From the NCBI GenBank assembly GCA_963556255.1, contig OY744616.1, positions 15,556,346 to 15,620,345 on the forward strand: a DNA stretch of 64,000 nt. The letters run 5' to 3'. Origin of the DNA: Allolobophora icterica. Lineage: Eukaryota > Annelida > Clitellata > Crassiclitellata > Lumbricidae. Made by a program: the position numbers and the translations under genes. Of the stretch, positions 23,901-36,174 are shown in pieces; position 1 is the stretch's first letter, and every line of letters starts with the position of its first letter. The notes beneath the pieces were generated by a model. The model did no database searches and was not told the DNA's origin. It saw only the letters and a program-made list of their open reading frames with translations.

Positions 23901-25559
23901 TCTAACCACTTGTAGTACAGTCTTGTCGTTAAAGTGTTAGGATCTTCATGCCAGCCAAAGTCTGCCCTGCAGTTTTGCTTGTAAGGATATTTTACAAGTC
24001 ATTATATGAGATGTGGAAGTAAGTTGGCATTTGAGCCAGTGACTCATGCTGGTATGTCCTGTGAACTGTGGGTTAGTGTTTCCTCTTTTGACTGGTTACG
24101 CAACTCTATGTAGGTTGTTTCTGTTTTATGACACTGAGTCATAGTAAATATGGTTAGCTTTGCCCTCCTCCTTCATCCAGGCTTAGGACTGGCACCGCCC
24201 AAGAATTACAGGGGCGGAGTTGATGCAGCTGTGCAAGTAGAGGACCATTTATACCAAAGGGGTCGGTTGGGATGGGGTGGGAAAATGATAGGTGGAACTA
24301 CTCTTAGGGTCAGACTTGTTCCAATTTGAAGATACTTTTCCCATGCATTTTAACACCTACCTAGATGTCTTTTCCCTCACAACTACATACTGAACTCTGC
24401 CTGCTGTTGGGTGATTCATAGGTGCAATGGACTTAAACCCTTCCACAAAAACCCTCATTTCACTCATGTCCCTGTTTGTCCCTTGGAGCATCATTTATGT
24501 GAAGAGTGGAATTAAGTTTTTTTTTTACCTGAACTGAATGTTTTTGCTGCAATGGTTGAACTCTGTGACAAATAACTGTGTGTGGATGACAGTAGTTCAT
24601 GGACAGCGGTTGCAAAGCTCAGACTTTAGAGGGAACACTGGCAGTGCCATCAAGGCATGGGCAGGCTGGGCAGTTGCTAGGGATCCCACGATTCTAGGAA
24701 CCCCAAATTAAAAAAGACCAAAAAAATTAATGTGAGTGTGACCTCCACATGCGGCAGTGCACCGCTTTGTCCAGGGCTTCCGATGTTGTTAAGACGGCAC
24801 TGAACACTGGTGCTGTGGACTAAATAGTGAATTAGCCTGTTTGTTTAGATTTGAATCTAAATCTTATCTGTTCTAAGGACTGAAGTAGCACTGCTATCAT
24901 CAGTTCCTTCTGGGCATGTTTGACATAAAAATATTTTAATATATTCAGATAAATATGTACATTTGAGCTCTTCTTTTCTTCTATCGTGTCTGTATGCTTT
25001 GTTGTTTTTAGGGCTATCCAGGGCCAGATGGTCCAAGGGGCATTCCAGGATTAGATGGATGCAATGGCACTCAAGTAAGCTCTGAATGTGATTCCTTGAA
25101 CTGTCTTTTTCTTCAGTCATCACAGTTTATTCTATGGAGTTGGCCATGAGTTTAGTACTCACACATCTCAACTGTGTATAATAGTTCCTTAACCATTTGT
25201 TTTTGCTTCATAACGGGTTTTCATGCGCACCAGTTCACCGGTGCAGCACCGTTGAGTAGCATGGCAGCCCTCACCTCAGTATCTAGGAATCAGATCCTGT
25301 TATCTAACCCTAACCCTGAAATTTCTGTATTGCCATTAGGCATCTATCAACAGTCACAGCTAGGCAAAGTCATTTATCCAATGAACAAAACTAGTCAAGA
25401 AAAGAACCAATTTAACCACATAAAAGAAATTCGATAATTAGTTAGATAACTGGTGATTAATCTACATGATATTAAGTTACATGCTAATTTCTTGTCAGCT
25501 GATATATATATATATGTATATATATATATGTATATATATATGTATATATATATGTATAT

Positions 25560-25599
<40 letters not shown>

Positions 25600-28500
25600 C
25601 ACTGCTCCGGTTATGTAGTAATGTAGCCAACATGGTATACATTATTTAATATCATCTTAAATATTATATATATATATTAATTAGATTAAATTAAAAATAA
25701 ACAAATAGTATTAAGATATTTGAACAAACATTATAGAGCATTGCTGATTACAGTGATTAGTTTCTGTTGAGGTGGCGCATTTCTGATTGCAATTAACATT
25801 ACAAATTGACAGGATCTTAAACATAAAATGCATTAATTGATAGTATTTTAATATGGTATGTGTTAATTTAGAGTATTTTAAATACAGTCTGTCAGTTAAC
25901 AGTATTTTAAATAATATGGTATACAGTAATTGTGGCAGTGATGGGCACTAAACTATTTTTTTTTAGTTAAACTAAAACTATTTTCCAACTAAAAAATATA
26001 GTTTAACTAAAGTTGGCAACTAATTTTGGAAATTAGTTAACTAAACTAAAAAAATTAGTTAAACTTTTTCCAACATTTTTCCAACTTTTTACGACGAACA
26101 TTTTCACAATAACAGAGGTTAAGTGAACTGTAATAATGCAGAGCGTCAATGACAATTTCACCTTCAAACTATGCTATATGTACTGTTCTAGCATATAGTT
26201 ACAGGCGTACTGTAAATAGTGTATGCGATCAGGCTGCTAATGTTAAAACCATGCAGTGTTAATCAATAAGTTTCACGTTGAGTTCTTGACAGTGTTCAAT
26301 GTTCATTGCGGAAAGTAGTTGCGTATTACTGATTTTTTTTAGTTAAACTTTTTAGTTAGCAACTAACATTTTTTAGTTAAACTATGATTTTAACTAAACT
26401 AATTTTTTTAGTTAAACTTCTTCCTTAACTAAAATTTGTTAGTTAAACTAAAAGTTAGCAACTTTTAGTGTTAACTATTGCCCATCACTGAATTGTAGTA
26501 TTGTGGTTGTCACAGGTCAGGGTTATATCCCCACCAGGAAAGAAAATATTTCAAGGTTTTGTCGCAATCGAAGGTCGCCCTGTCGTGTGTTGATGTCGAC
26601 CCTCGATTGCTCGTTCTTTTACTTGCACTTTTATTTAACGTGCCTAACTTTTCTATAGAAGATTCACGACGAACTTTGTTTAATTAATAAATGAATTTAA
26701 TTAAAGAAACAAATATATATACACTAACTCTACGGGAACTTCCACGTAGTATTAAGGCGTTTAGATATTAAATCGGACTATCTCAAATGTTGCTTCGTAC
26801 AGCCTAACTACAGATCGTACTTTCGCGTCAGTCTCTGAATCTGACGGACTAATACTCTGCCGCCGCCGCTGGTCGCTCCTCTCGATGTTGTTCGCTCGAC
26901 CGATGTTCACGCGTCGCCCTCGTCAGTAGTACAAGTCCCGTGTTCTCCTTTTCCTTCCGTTAAGTAGGAACTTCAGCGTGCATCGGTCAGCCCCCTCCCC
27001 ACGTCAAGCTATCGTCAATTAGTGTCGGATTGCTCCTCGAGACGCGGGTCGTCGCTCGCCTGCAGCGCGGGCGGTGTCTGGTTACATCATAGTCGCGAGG
27101 TGTCCTATTACACCTTGGCTGTGTGGTGTCCGATTACACCTCGGCCTCGCTGCCTTCATTGTTGACCCAGTGGAGACTGGCTTTCGTCCGTCATCCTCCT
27201 ATCTCGACCGGCAACGACATCATTATCATGATGATGATGACATCTCGTCGTTGTCGTCGATCTCCACACGCGACACCTCCCTTCCCGGGGGAGGACAAAG
27301 CCAGTCATTGGTTCGCCTCCCGGCTGAGAATGATGTCGTTCCCTCCATTGATTTCCTCCAGACCATGTCCTCGTCGTTCCCATGAAAATACAAAATATCA
27401 GCACAGTTAGAAATATATTTACAGTTGTCGCGGTGCCTTACATGGTAGTCCGCCTTCTTTCTCAATCATAGTCTGGACAAAAGATCAGTGGGAATATTCA
27501 GCACCCCAGGTCGATATTCAAAAGACATATCGAAGTCCTGGAGGGCCAGAGCCCCTCTCGCAAGTTTAGCACTTGTGGGCGTAGAAGCAGTTAGGAAAAT
27601 CAAGGGGTGGTGGTCAGAGTAGAGGGTGGTCCTTGACATACAAATCAAATTCCTAAACTTCTTCAACGCAAAGATTACAGCGTACGCTTCGCGTTCCACA
27701 GTGGCCCAACGCGCTTGCGTAGCATCTAATTTAGAACTGGCGCAACATATTGGCCGTTCTGTACCCTCGTCTTGAATTTGGAATACGCAGCAATCGACTG
27801 CTTTGTCTGAAGCGTCAGTCGATAGACCAAACTCTCTGCCGTAGTCAATTGTCTGCAAACGTACCGCGTTATTCCAATCGTGCGTAAGTTTATCTAGCGC
27901 CTTTTGGTGATCAGCTCGCCAGGGTATCTTAACAGGCACCGATTTCTGGGTCCAGTCAATGAGAATTCTGGCTGTCACTGTTCTGGCCTGATTATCTAGA
28001 CAGGTCAAGAGTAATCTGCTACGAAGGTCGTCTGGGACAACGCAAGAGTCGAATAACTTTTCATCATGCACGAATAAACCAGAGATTTGAGCATGGTCGC
28101 TTGGGAACCTCGATAAGAGTCCTCGCAAGCTTTCGCTATACGTTTCCATTCGTCCTACGACCGAATGCCTTAAGTTATAGTCCCTTTCGTCTCTGAGTCT
28201 CCTCTCTGCGTCCCTTTCCTCTCGGACTTCCTTCTCTCTCTTCTCTGCCTCCTCCTTTTCTTCTCTCCTCCGCTTCTCCTCCTGAAGTCTTAATTTCTCC
28301 GCTTCCTCTTTCCCTTCTCTCCTCTGCTTCTCCTCCTGAAGCCTGAGCTTCTCAGCCTGCTTTTCCTCTAGCATTCTGAGTCTCTCTGTTTCCTCCTTTT
28401 CTTCTCTCCTCCGTTTCTCCTCCTGAAGCCTTAATTTCTCTGCTTCCTCTTTCTCTTCTTTCCTCTGCTTCTCCTCCTGAAGCCTGAGCTTCTCAGCCTG

Positions 28501-31500
28501 CTTTTCCTCTAGCATTCTGAGTCTCTCTGTTTCCTCCTTTTCTTCTCTCCTCCGTTTCTCCTCAAGAAGCCATAGTCTCTCATCCTGCATCTCCCTAAGC
28601 AGCCTGCTCTCCTCCCCAATTATCCTGAGCTTCTCAGCCTGCGTCTCCCCAAGGAGCCTCAGTCTCTCTTCTTTCTCTTGTCGTCTCCTCTCTCTCTCTT
28701 CTTCGATCCTTCTCTGCCTTTCCTCCTTCTCTTCCTTTCTCCTCTCCGCTCTCTCCTCAAGCAGCCTGAGTCTCCGCTCCGCTTCCTCTCCTTCTTCTTT
28801 CCTCAGTTCCTCCGCTTCCTCTTTCTCTTCACTTCTCTGCCTTTCTTCTTCCTCTTCTAGTCTCCTCTCTCTCTTTTCTTCGATCCTTCTCTGCCTTTCC
28901 TCCTCCTCTTCTTTTCTCCTCTCCACACTCTCAGCTTCCCTTCTCTCGTATTTTAATTGTTCGAGCCCGACTAGCTGCCTCAGCCTTGTCGAGCGAATAC
29001 TGGTCTCTAGGCTACCTATGTTTACTTCCTCACTTACTTCTGGCGGGGCCTCCCGTCCAGACACAATTATTTCAGCACTCGCCTCTTGGAGTTGGCCCGT
29101 ACTCATGGAACCCAATTCCTCCTCTCCTAGTCCCATCTTTATCAGATATGCGACTAGTCTGTGACGGGGCATGTTCAGCACCCTCACTCTTTTCCCTATC
29201 GACAACTTATCCATCTTCCAACAGTCCGCTCACTAATAGAAAAAGATAAGTAAGTTAGAGGAGAGTCACCGTTGGTCAGAAATCAAAGAAAACAACGTCC
29301 TAAAATTCTACCACAAATACAACAAGAACAGAACTGAGCAAAAGGAGCTACGCAAAAGCCTCGGCTATTCGCACACCAATCCTCATCCAGACCTCAACCG
29401 CAACCTCACAGATTACCACGACTACCAGTAAGGACTTACCCTCTGATACGTCGAGCGAGCTCCGTCTTTTGGTATCTTGGCTGATCCGCTGTCCTCCGTT
29501 GCCACTCCCGTCCGTCGTTGCTAGCGATGGTCGGTCGTCCGTTGGCGCTCTTGTTCCTCGTCCTTGCCTGTTGCTGTCGGTTCCTTCGAGTCCTTCGTCT
29601 TCGGAGTCCGGCACTCGATTTCTCCAGTTGCGAAGGGTTGTATTCGCTGCTGGTCCCGATCTGTTGAGATTCCTCGTTCCGTTTCCGGTTCCGCTTTTCG
29701 TCGTGACGTCTTCAGTAGAATATCCTGTCGACTGCGCCAATGTCGCAATCGGAGGTCGCCCTGTCGTGTGTTGATGTCGACCCTCGATTGCTCGTTCTTT
29801 TACTTGCACTTTTATTTAACGTGCCTAACTTTTCTATAGAAGATTCACGACGAACTTTGTTTAATTAATAAATGAATTTAATTAAAGAAACAAATATATA
29901 TACACTAACTCTACGGGAACTTCCACGTAGTATTAAGGCGTTTAGATATTAAATCGGACTATCTCAAATGTTGCTTCGTACAGCCTAACTACAGATCGTA
30001 CTTTCGCGTCAGTCTCTGAATCTGACGGACTAATACTCTGCCGCCGCCGCTGGTCGCTCCTCTCGATGTTGTTCGCTCGACCGATGTTCACGCGTCGCCC
30101 TCGTCAGTAGTACAAGTCCCGTGTTCTCCTTTTCCTTCCGTTAAGTAGGAACTTCAGCGTGCATCGGTCAGCCCCCTCCCCACGTCAAGCTATCGTCAAT
30201 TAGTGTCGGATTGCTCCTCGAGACGCGGGTCGTCGCTCGCCTGCAGCGCGGGCGGTGTCTGGTTACATCATAGTCGCGAGGTGTCCTATTACACCTTGGC
30301 TGTGTGGTGTTCGATTACACCTCGGCCTCGCTGCCTTCATTGTTGACCCAGTGGAGACTGGCTTTCGTCCGTCATCCTCCTATCTCGACCGGCAACGACA
30401 TCATTATCATGATGATGATGACATCTCGTCGTTGTCGTCGATCTCCACACGCGACAGGTTTCTGTTCCACCAGTACCCCTAATGAACTCCGTTATGTATT
30501 GAGTACAGTGAGTACACTGACCATAATATTTGCTATAAGTGGGAAGATTGGGTAGCAACGACAAGGTTTGACTATTCCCTTTCCTGTGGCTAAGAATAAG
30601 TGAGTAACAGCTCATGCCCAGGATTGGCCATTCACCCTCATTTATTTTGGCTAGAAAAGAAGTTGCTTACAGTTCACACCCATGGCTGGATTTTGGATTA
30701 GCTCTTCGTTTAAACATTGGTATAGATTAATTAGTATGTATTAAAGCATTACTCAAAGATGTTTGTCTGATTTGTTTCAGGGTGATCCAGGTCCTGCAGG
30801 ACTGCCAGGACGATATGGTCCCCAAGGTCAGCCGGGTTACTCTGGGGGAAAGGGTATGAAGGGTGAAACTCCAGGAGTCGGCCCTGGTACAAGGGGCCCT
30901 AAGGTTTGTGTAGATTGATGTTGTTTAATGTTGGCTAGGTTTAAAAAACTCTATCCTTGAAACTAACAGTTATGAAAGACCAAACTAAGCGCTGCAAAAT
31001 CTCTTAAGACTTGTATATTGCAACATTATTTAAAGTCTACTTTACCTAAAATATTGCATTGTTTTGAAATTGATTATGTTTTTACCATGTTGAAAACGTA
31101 CTGTAATTTAACACCATTTATCTGCTCTAACAACATTAACATTGCAGTTTAAGATTTTGTCAGTCAGCTTGTATGAAAGTCAAACAAATCTGACACTTGT
31201 CAGTAGGCAATTTATTTATTTATTCCGGATATTTCTATAGCGCCTCTAGAAGTGAACTACTACTCAGAGCCGCTCCCGACTACAGCATTTGATACTGTGC
31301 CGGAATTTTCACGCTGAAGCGCCACGAGCAATTGCGAGTGAAGGACTTGCCCAAGGTCCGTCCGCAGCGGCTAGAGTGGGATTCGAACCTGCAACCCTCC
31401 GGTCACAAGGCGCCGAACTTACCACTCAGCCACCACGCCCCACACTTAAAACTGCATTGCAGGATTAATGCAATTAAGATGCGTCCTCCAAAGATGTCTC

Positions 31501-34500
31501 TTCCAAAACAGTAATCAATCAATCAATCAATCAATGTTAGTAAGATCCCATCTGAGCAATGCTAAGTAGACACAACTACTGTTTTACATTGCATCATTAC
31601 TTTACGACAGCTAGAAATGTTGATTTGATGTTGATAGGTAATTGCTGATCATTTCTGCTTTTCTATGTAAGTGTAAGTATTGTAGCAGTTTGATGTCTGC
31701 AGTTTCTGTTGGATGTTTCTTTAGGGAGAACCAGGTCGAGATGGCTATCATGGTCCATCGGTAAGTCTCGCAAAAAGATTTGGCAGGTTCTTTATACCAG
31801 CATAGTGGTGGAAATAATTTGAAACGGGCCTAGACACACACCTAAAGTGTTGGACCCAAGGCCGTGTATGCGTGTACCAGAAACCTGGCCAAAAAACCGC
31901 AGCCAAAAAAAAACTTTTTGCAACAGGTGGCTGTATTAGTCAGAGGCTAACAGCTTAGCAGTAGGCAGTTGTCTTCTTGTAATTGTGAATGTTGTTTTTG
32001 ACTCTATCTTTCACCAGCTATGTAAATAGTATTTCTAGGTCATCATAGATGTATATTGCTGACCTAGGCAGAATTACTAGACTGAGCTAGTAGTGCGATG
32101 GAGTGGAAGCATCAGTTTGCAGTCAGCATTTACTTTGAAACATATACAATGATAAGACAATTTCTTTTGTCAATAGAAATTAGTGTGGTGTCGTATGTAT
32201 TGGTGGGTTGAAAGACATCTTGGACTTTGAATTAGGTCTACCGTATATACTCGCATATAAGTCGAGTTTTTTTGGACAATTTTGAAAGTCCAAAGTTGGG
32301 GGGTCAATTTATACCTGGGACAAACCAAGATCGCAAGATTTATCCATCGTCGACTTGTACGCGAGTGTATGCGGTATGTACATGATAATGGATCATGTAT
32401 GGCCATTTAGATGATTGTTTTCTACTGCTCAAACCTTTAGACTGTTGTAACATGCATTCAATCATACTGAGGAATAGTTCAGCTTTTTAACGTCATTTTT
32501 CACACACTTAAACAGAGTCTGGTATAATCTAGTCTAGTGTAATACCTAATCATATCTAGTTTAGTCTAATGGTCACTTTGGATGAACTTGCAGCCAGAAT
32601 CATAAGCCGTTAGTGAAGCTAGGTCAAAATCCAGTAAGTCAGGGAACCAGAAGTGAAGTTATGCTGGGTGAGAGAATAATTATGTTAGGGTGCTTATAGA
32701 ATAAACTTTTTTGTGCATATGTTTTTCATGTTGCTCATTTTTATCATACTTATACAGCACCACTGTTTGACATTGGTAAAAATTTTCTCGGCTGATAGGG
32801 TGGCCCAGCGTGACCTCCCTCCCTTCCAATTCCCTCCCTCCACTGATAAATAATTATAACTGAGTGGAAAAGCTGTTCAGTAAGTCGGTCACCAACCCTA
32901 CTTATGAAGTTAATTGATGGTGATGTTTTTTAGGCCGAACCCATGTCAAGCGAACCCATGTCAAGCGCGGAGCACCTGTATGATTTGTGATGGGGCTTTT
33001 CACCTTGTGAGAGTTTCCACCAGTGCTGTTTAGTTATAAAACATCTGGTGGAATTTTGCTAACCGTTTGTGTGTAAAGGACTGGTCCAAGAATCAAGATG
33101 CAGATGCAAAGAGGTTCGTTAATGTCTCAGACCTGCCCACTGCATTACAAGGCAAACACAAAGACCAGCTATGTCACCATAGTTTGTTACCATGCCAACA
33201 GAGTACTTAACAACCTGGTTGCCATGTAAACAGATTAACTTTATTGAATGTGAAACTATATTGATCTAGTCAGCTTAGCAAAGAATTTGCCTTCATTATG
33301 TTGCACGAGGTTTTTTCTTCTGTTTTAAAGGGTCAACCTGGTCGAGATGGGGGTTTTGGCTCCAAGGGTAATGCAGGATCTAGTGGTCCACCCGTGAGTA
33401 CAAACCAGTTGCCACAACACACATGTTGCAATTGTAACGAATATGCAGTAGAGATATGCAGTCTCATATTACATCACAGATTGATCAGCTTAATTTTCGT
33501 TTAAAATCAAATTTAAAAAGTGTCCGGTGAGGCACTTTTATGCCTCAGCTTAGTGATTATTACTTAGCAGTAGAAGCCGCACTTATGTGAAGTACTTAAA
33601 AGGCACAATGTTAAATGTCTTTATACGTACATAGTCATCCCTACAGTAGTTATTATTAGGCCCTATAATAACATTTTATCTGCTAATAAAATATTATTGT
33701 AATTAATATAATATGAATGCTTAGTGCTTTTTGTGAGGTACAAAATATGCACCTTATAAAGTGGCTTGATACACACATGCATGTAATTTCTGTATGTATG
33801 TATATAAGTATGTATGCAAGTATTTTCATTTTTCATTCAGTGTGCTTATACAGCACCCTAATCAGAGGCTCCCAGCCCGATCTCCTGTGATAAAGAACAG
33901 TTTTCAGATGCCTGTGAAAGGTGTATGCAGAGTCCGTAGTTAACAAAACACACAGATCTGAAGGAAAGGTATTCCATGTGCTTGGTTCAATCACTGAAAG
34001 GGCACAACGTTACATCTTGGAAGTGCACGCAAAGTGAACAACAGGTTAACCTCGAGATGCAGAGCGAAGATTTCCTCGGCCAGCCAAACCCGAAGTGGGG
34101 CAACTGCCAGACCCAGACTGTTATCCTAAATTCAGTGCGCTGGGAATTAGGCAGACAATGGAGCACATCACGCATATAACGCGAGATATGATCAGATTTT
34201 GAAATACCACCATACATCACAAATTGACCGGCTTAATTTACATTTAAAGTCAAACGCTCAAACTGCCCAATGTGCCTCAAGGAGAAGCCAGCATAGGTTG
34301 GCACGGCAGTAGTCAATCCTATTACAAACAATGTTTTATATTTTTTCTATACTTGTTCACCAATGTGCGGTTCGCTGTTGGTTTTTCAATAAAGAATATT
34401 AATAATAATAATAATAGTAATAAACAATTGCCTGAACAAGGGCAAGTGCGGCAACGGGTGAAAGTGAACGGGAAACGACCCGCAACTGCCGCAACTGAAG

Positions 34501-36094
34501 TATGTATTGTATTTATGTGAGTATTTATGTGTATGTGACAAGGACACCTAATGTAGCATCTACTCGGAGCACTGCAGGCGGTCACTCATAGTGCTGAATT
34601 ACAGACAGTGGTTGATTGTTGATTCAGTTTTCGTAATTTTGAGAGACTAGGACTGAAATGTCTAACATATGAGGATAATGTTTAACAGACCACAGTTAAT
34701 AAATGAATAGATGTCTCATACCCACGTTAATGCCAGTCTTTGTAAGAAGAAAAGGAGCAGTCCCGTACGCTAGCCCTGAGGCAGCCATAGGTATGAAGTG
34801 TTAGCGACTTCATTTTCTTAGCCTCGGCATATGAGGGCGGGCGGCCAGTCCTCTCCCTCTAGTCCTTGTAAAATATAATTCAAATATCTTTAAAACTGTT
34901 ATTGTTTCTTGTCTCATTAAAATGTCACTATCTGATGCAAGCATCGATCGACAGTGCTGGGAATCGTGCATCAAGGCCCTACATGGTACGTGTCTGAGAG
35001 GAGACTTGAACCTGTGTGCTTAATGGCACAAGTCAAGCATTTAAACGTATTGGTTACTGTGTCACACAAAAATACCCCTATAACAGTACACTAGAACCTT
35101 CTTAAAATGCTACCCTTTGGAGCCACGTTCCTGTATTATAGCAAGGGTGCATTATAATGAGGTCTAATATGGGATCTGCGTTGCTGAAAGTATTATAAAG
35201 AAAAGATATTCGTGATATTGATATACATTATTAGCAGGATCTGATGTGCTTAGCTGTTCCTGATCTTAAAAGCACGTGTTTGGCTTCACAGTTTTCTCAA
35301 CTTGTAGGGCTTCTGAAATTATGTTGCCTTATGTTGACAATCATGCGATGTTTGTAAACTATGCTGCTTACGTTTTGTAGGGAGTACCAGGTCCCCCTGG
35401 ACCAGTTGGACCAAAAGGTGGTATGGGTATTGGTATATTGGGACCACCAGGCGAACATGGTCCTCCAGGAGGCCCAGGACCAGAAGGGCCTCCGGGACCT
35501 GGATTCCTTAGCCCTAATCGAACCAATATCACAATAGGTCCGCAAGGCATGAAAGGTGAAGCCGGTGCAAAGGTTTGTTGCTTAGGAGCGATGTGCGTGC
35601 CGACTTGCGTGCCGACTTGCGTGCCGACTTGCGTGCCGACTTGCTTTCTATGCTGCGGAATGGCATGAAGCGAAGCATGGTCGTTTTCTGGAGCTCTTTT
35701 GAGTGTTTGTTTTTACGTAACACCTTGTTCTGTAATGGCTTGTTTTTTTTGTAACGCCTTGTGCTTGCTTTTAGGGACGACCCGGTCTGCCTGGTGAGAG
35801 AGGATCCAAGGGAAACATGGGTGTGGGGATTGTTGGACCCAATGGGGATATGGGCTTGCCCGGGTCACCAGGGCTACCTGGGCCACCTGGCACGTCCTCT
35901 TCTGCTCATGCCAAGGGAATTGGTATCATTGGCCCCCCTGGATTACCCGGTGAACGTGGGCAGAAGGTTTGTAAATTGATTATCAACTTCTTGGTCTTGT
36001 TTAACTTAATAAAAAATTTCCTGGTGTCATCGACATAATGTGGTTGGCCTATGCAAAAGTATACATGTATAGCATAGGGCACATTAGTTCGATT

Positions 36095-36174
<80 letters not shown>

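Larger units (their letters stand above)
21578..25011 (+). other. Collagen intron 3 (3.4 kb)
   Basis: It contains short poly-G runs (near 21848 and 23337), a minus-strand LINE fragment (22690-22960) and a 71-bp TTAA element (23870-23940). The rest is unremarkable. Confidence 0.75.
26560..30456 (-). mobile_element. Complete non-autonomous Ty3/gypsy element with 5-bp target duplication
   Basis: Two 716-bp LTRs (26560-27275 and 29741-30456) with TGTCGC...GCGACA ends flank a 2465-bp interior. GGTTT at 26555-26559 and 30457-30461 is the target duplication. The LTRs differ at only a few places that I noticed (for example A/G at 26571/29752, C/T at 27130/30311), so the insertion is young. The interior has a primer site, a polypurine tract and one 582-codon frame, but no protease, reverse transcriptase or integrase. 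It must depend on proteins from a related complete element. Confidence 0.93.
25075..30780 (+). other. Collagen intron 4 (5.7 kb)
   Basis: It contains an AT/TATG microsatellite (25501-25600), a hAT-type MITE (25936-26490), and a complete non-autonomous gypsy element (26560-30456). Without these the intron would be about 1.2 kb. Confidence 0.85.

Noticed and set aside
15885..24235. Similar segments near 15890 and 24165 (GGCTTGGGTCTGGCACC-like)
   Set aside because: The match is short and broken; I could not define a repeat.
29348..29809. 153-codon minus-strand frame upstream of the RNase H fusion
   Set aside because: It overlaps the LTR and primer site, has no recognisable domain, and low-complexity composition; it is probably leader sequence.
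35088..35175. CACTAGAACCTTCTTAAAATGC, resembling pogo/Tigger-type ends
   Set aside because: No matching inverted end or TA duplication could be found, so it is not supported.
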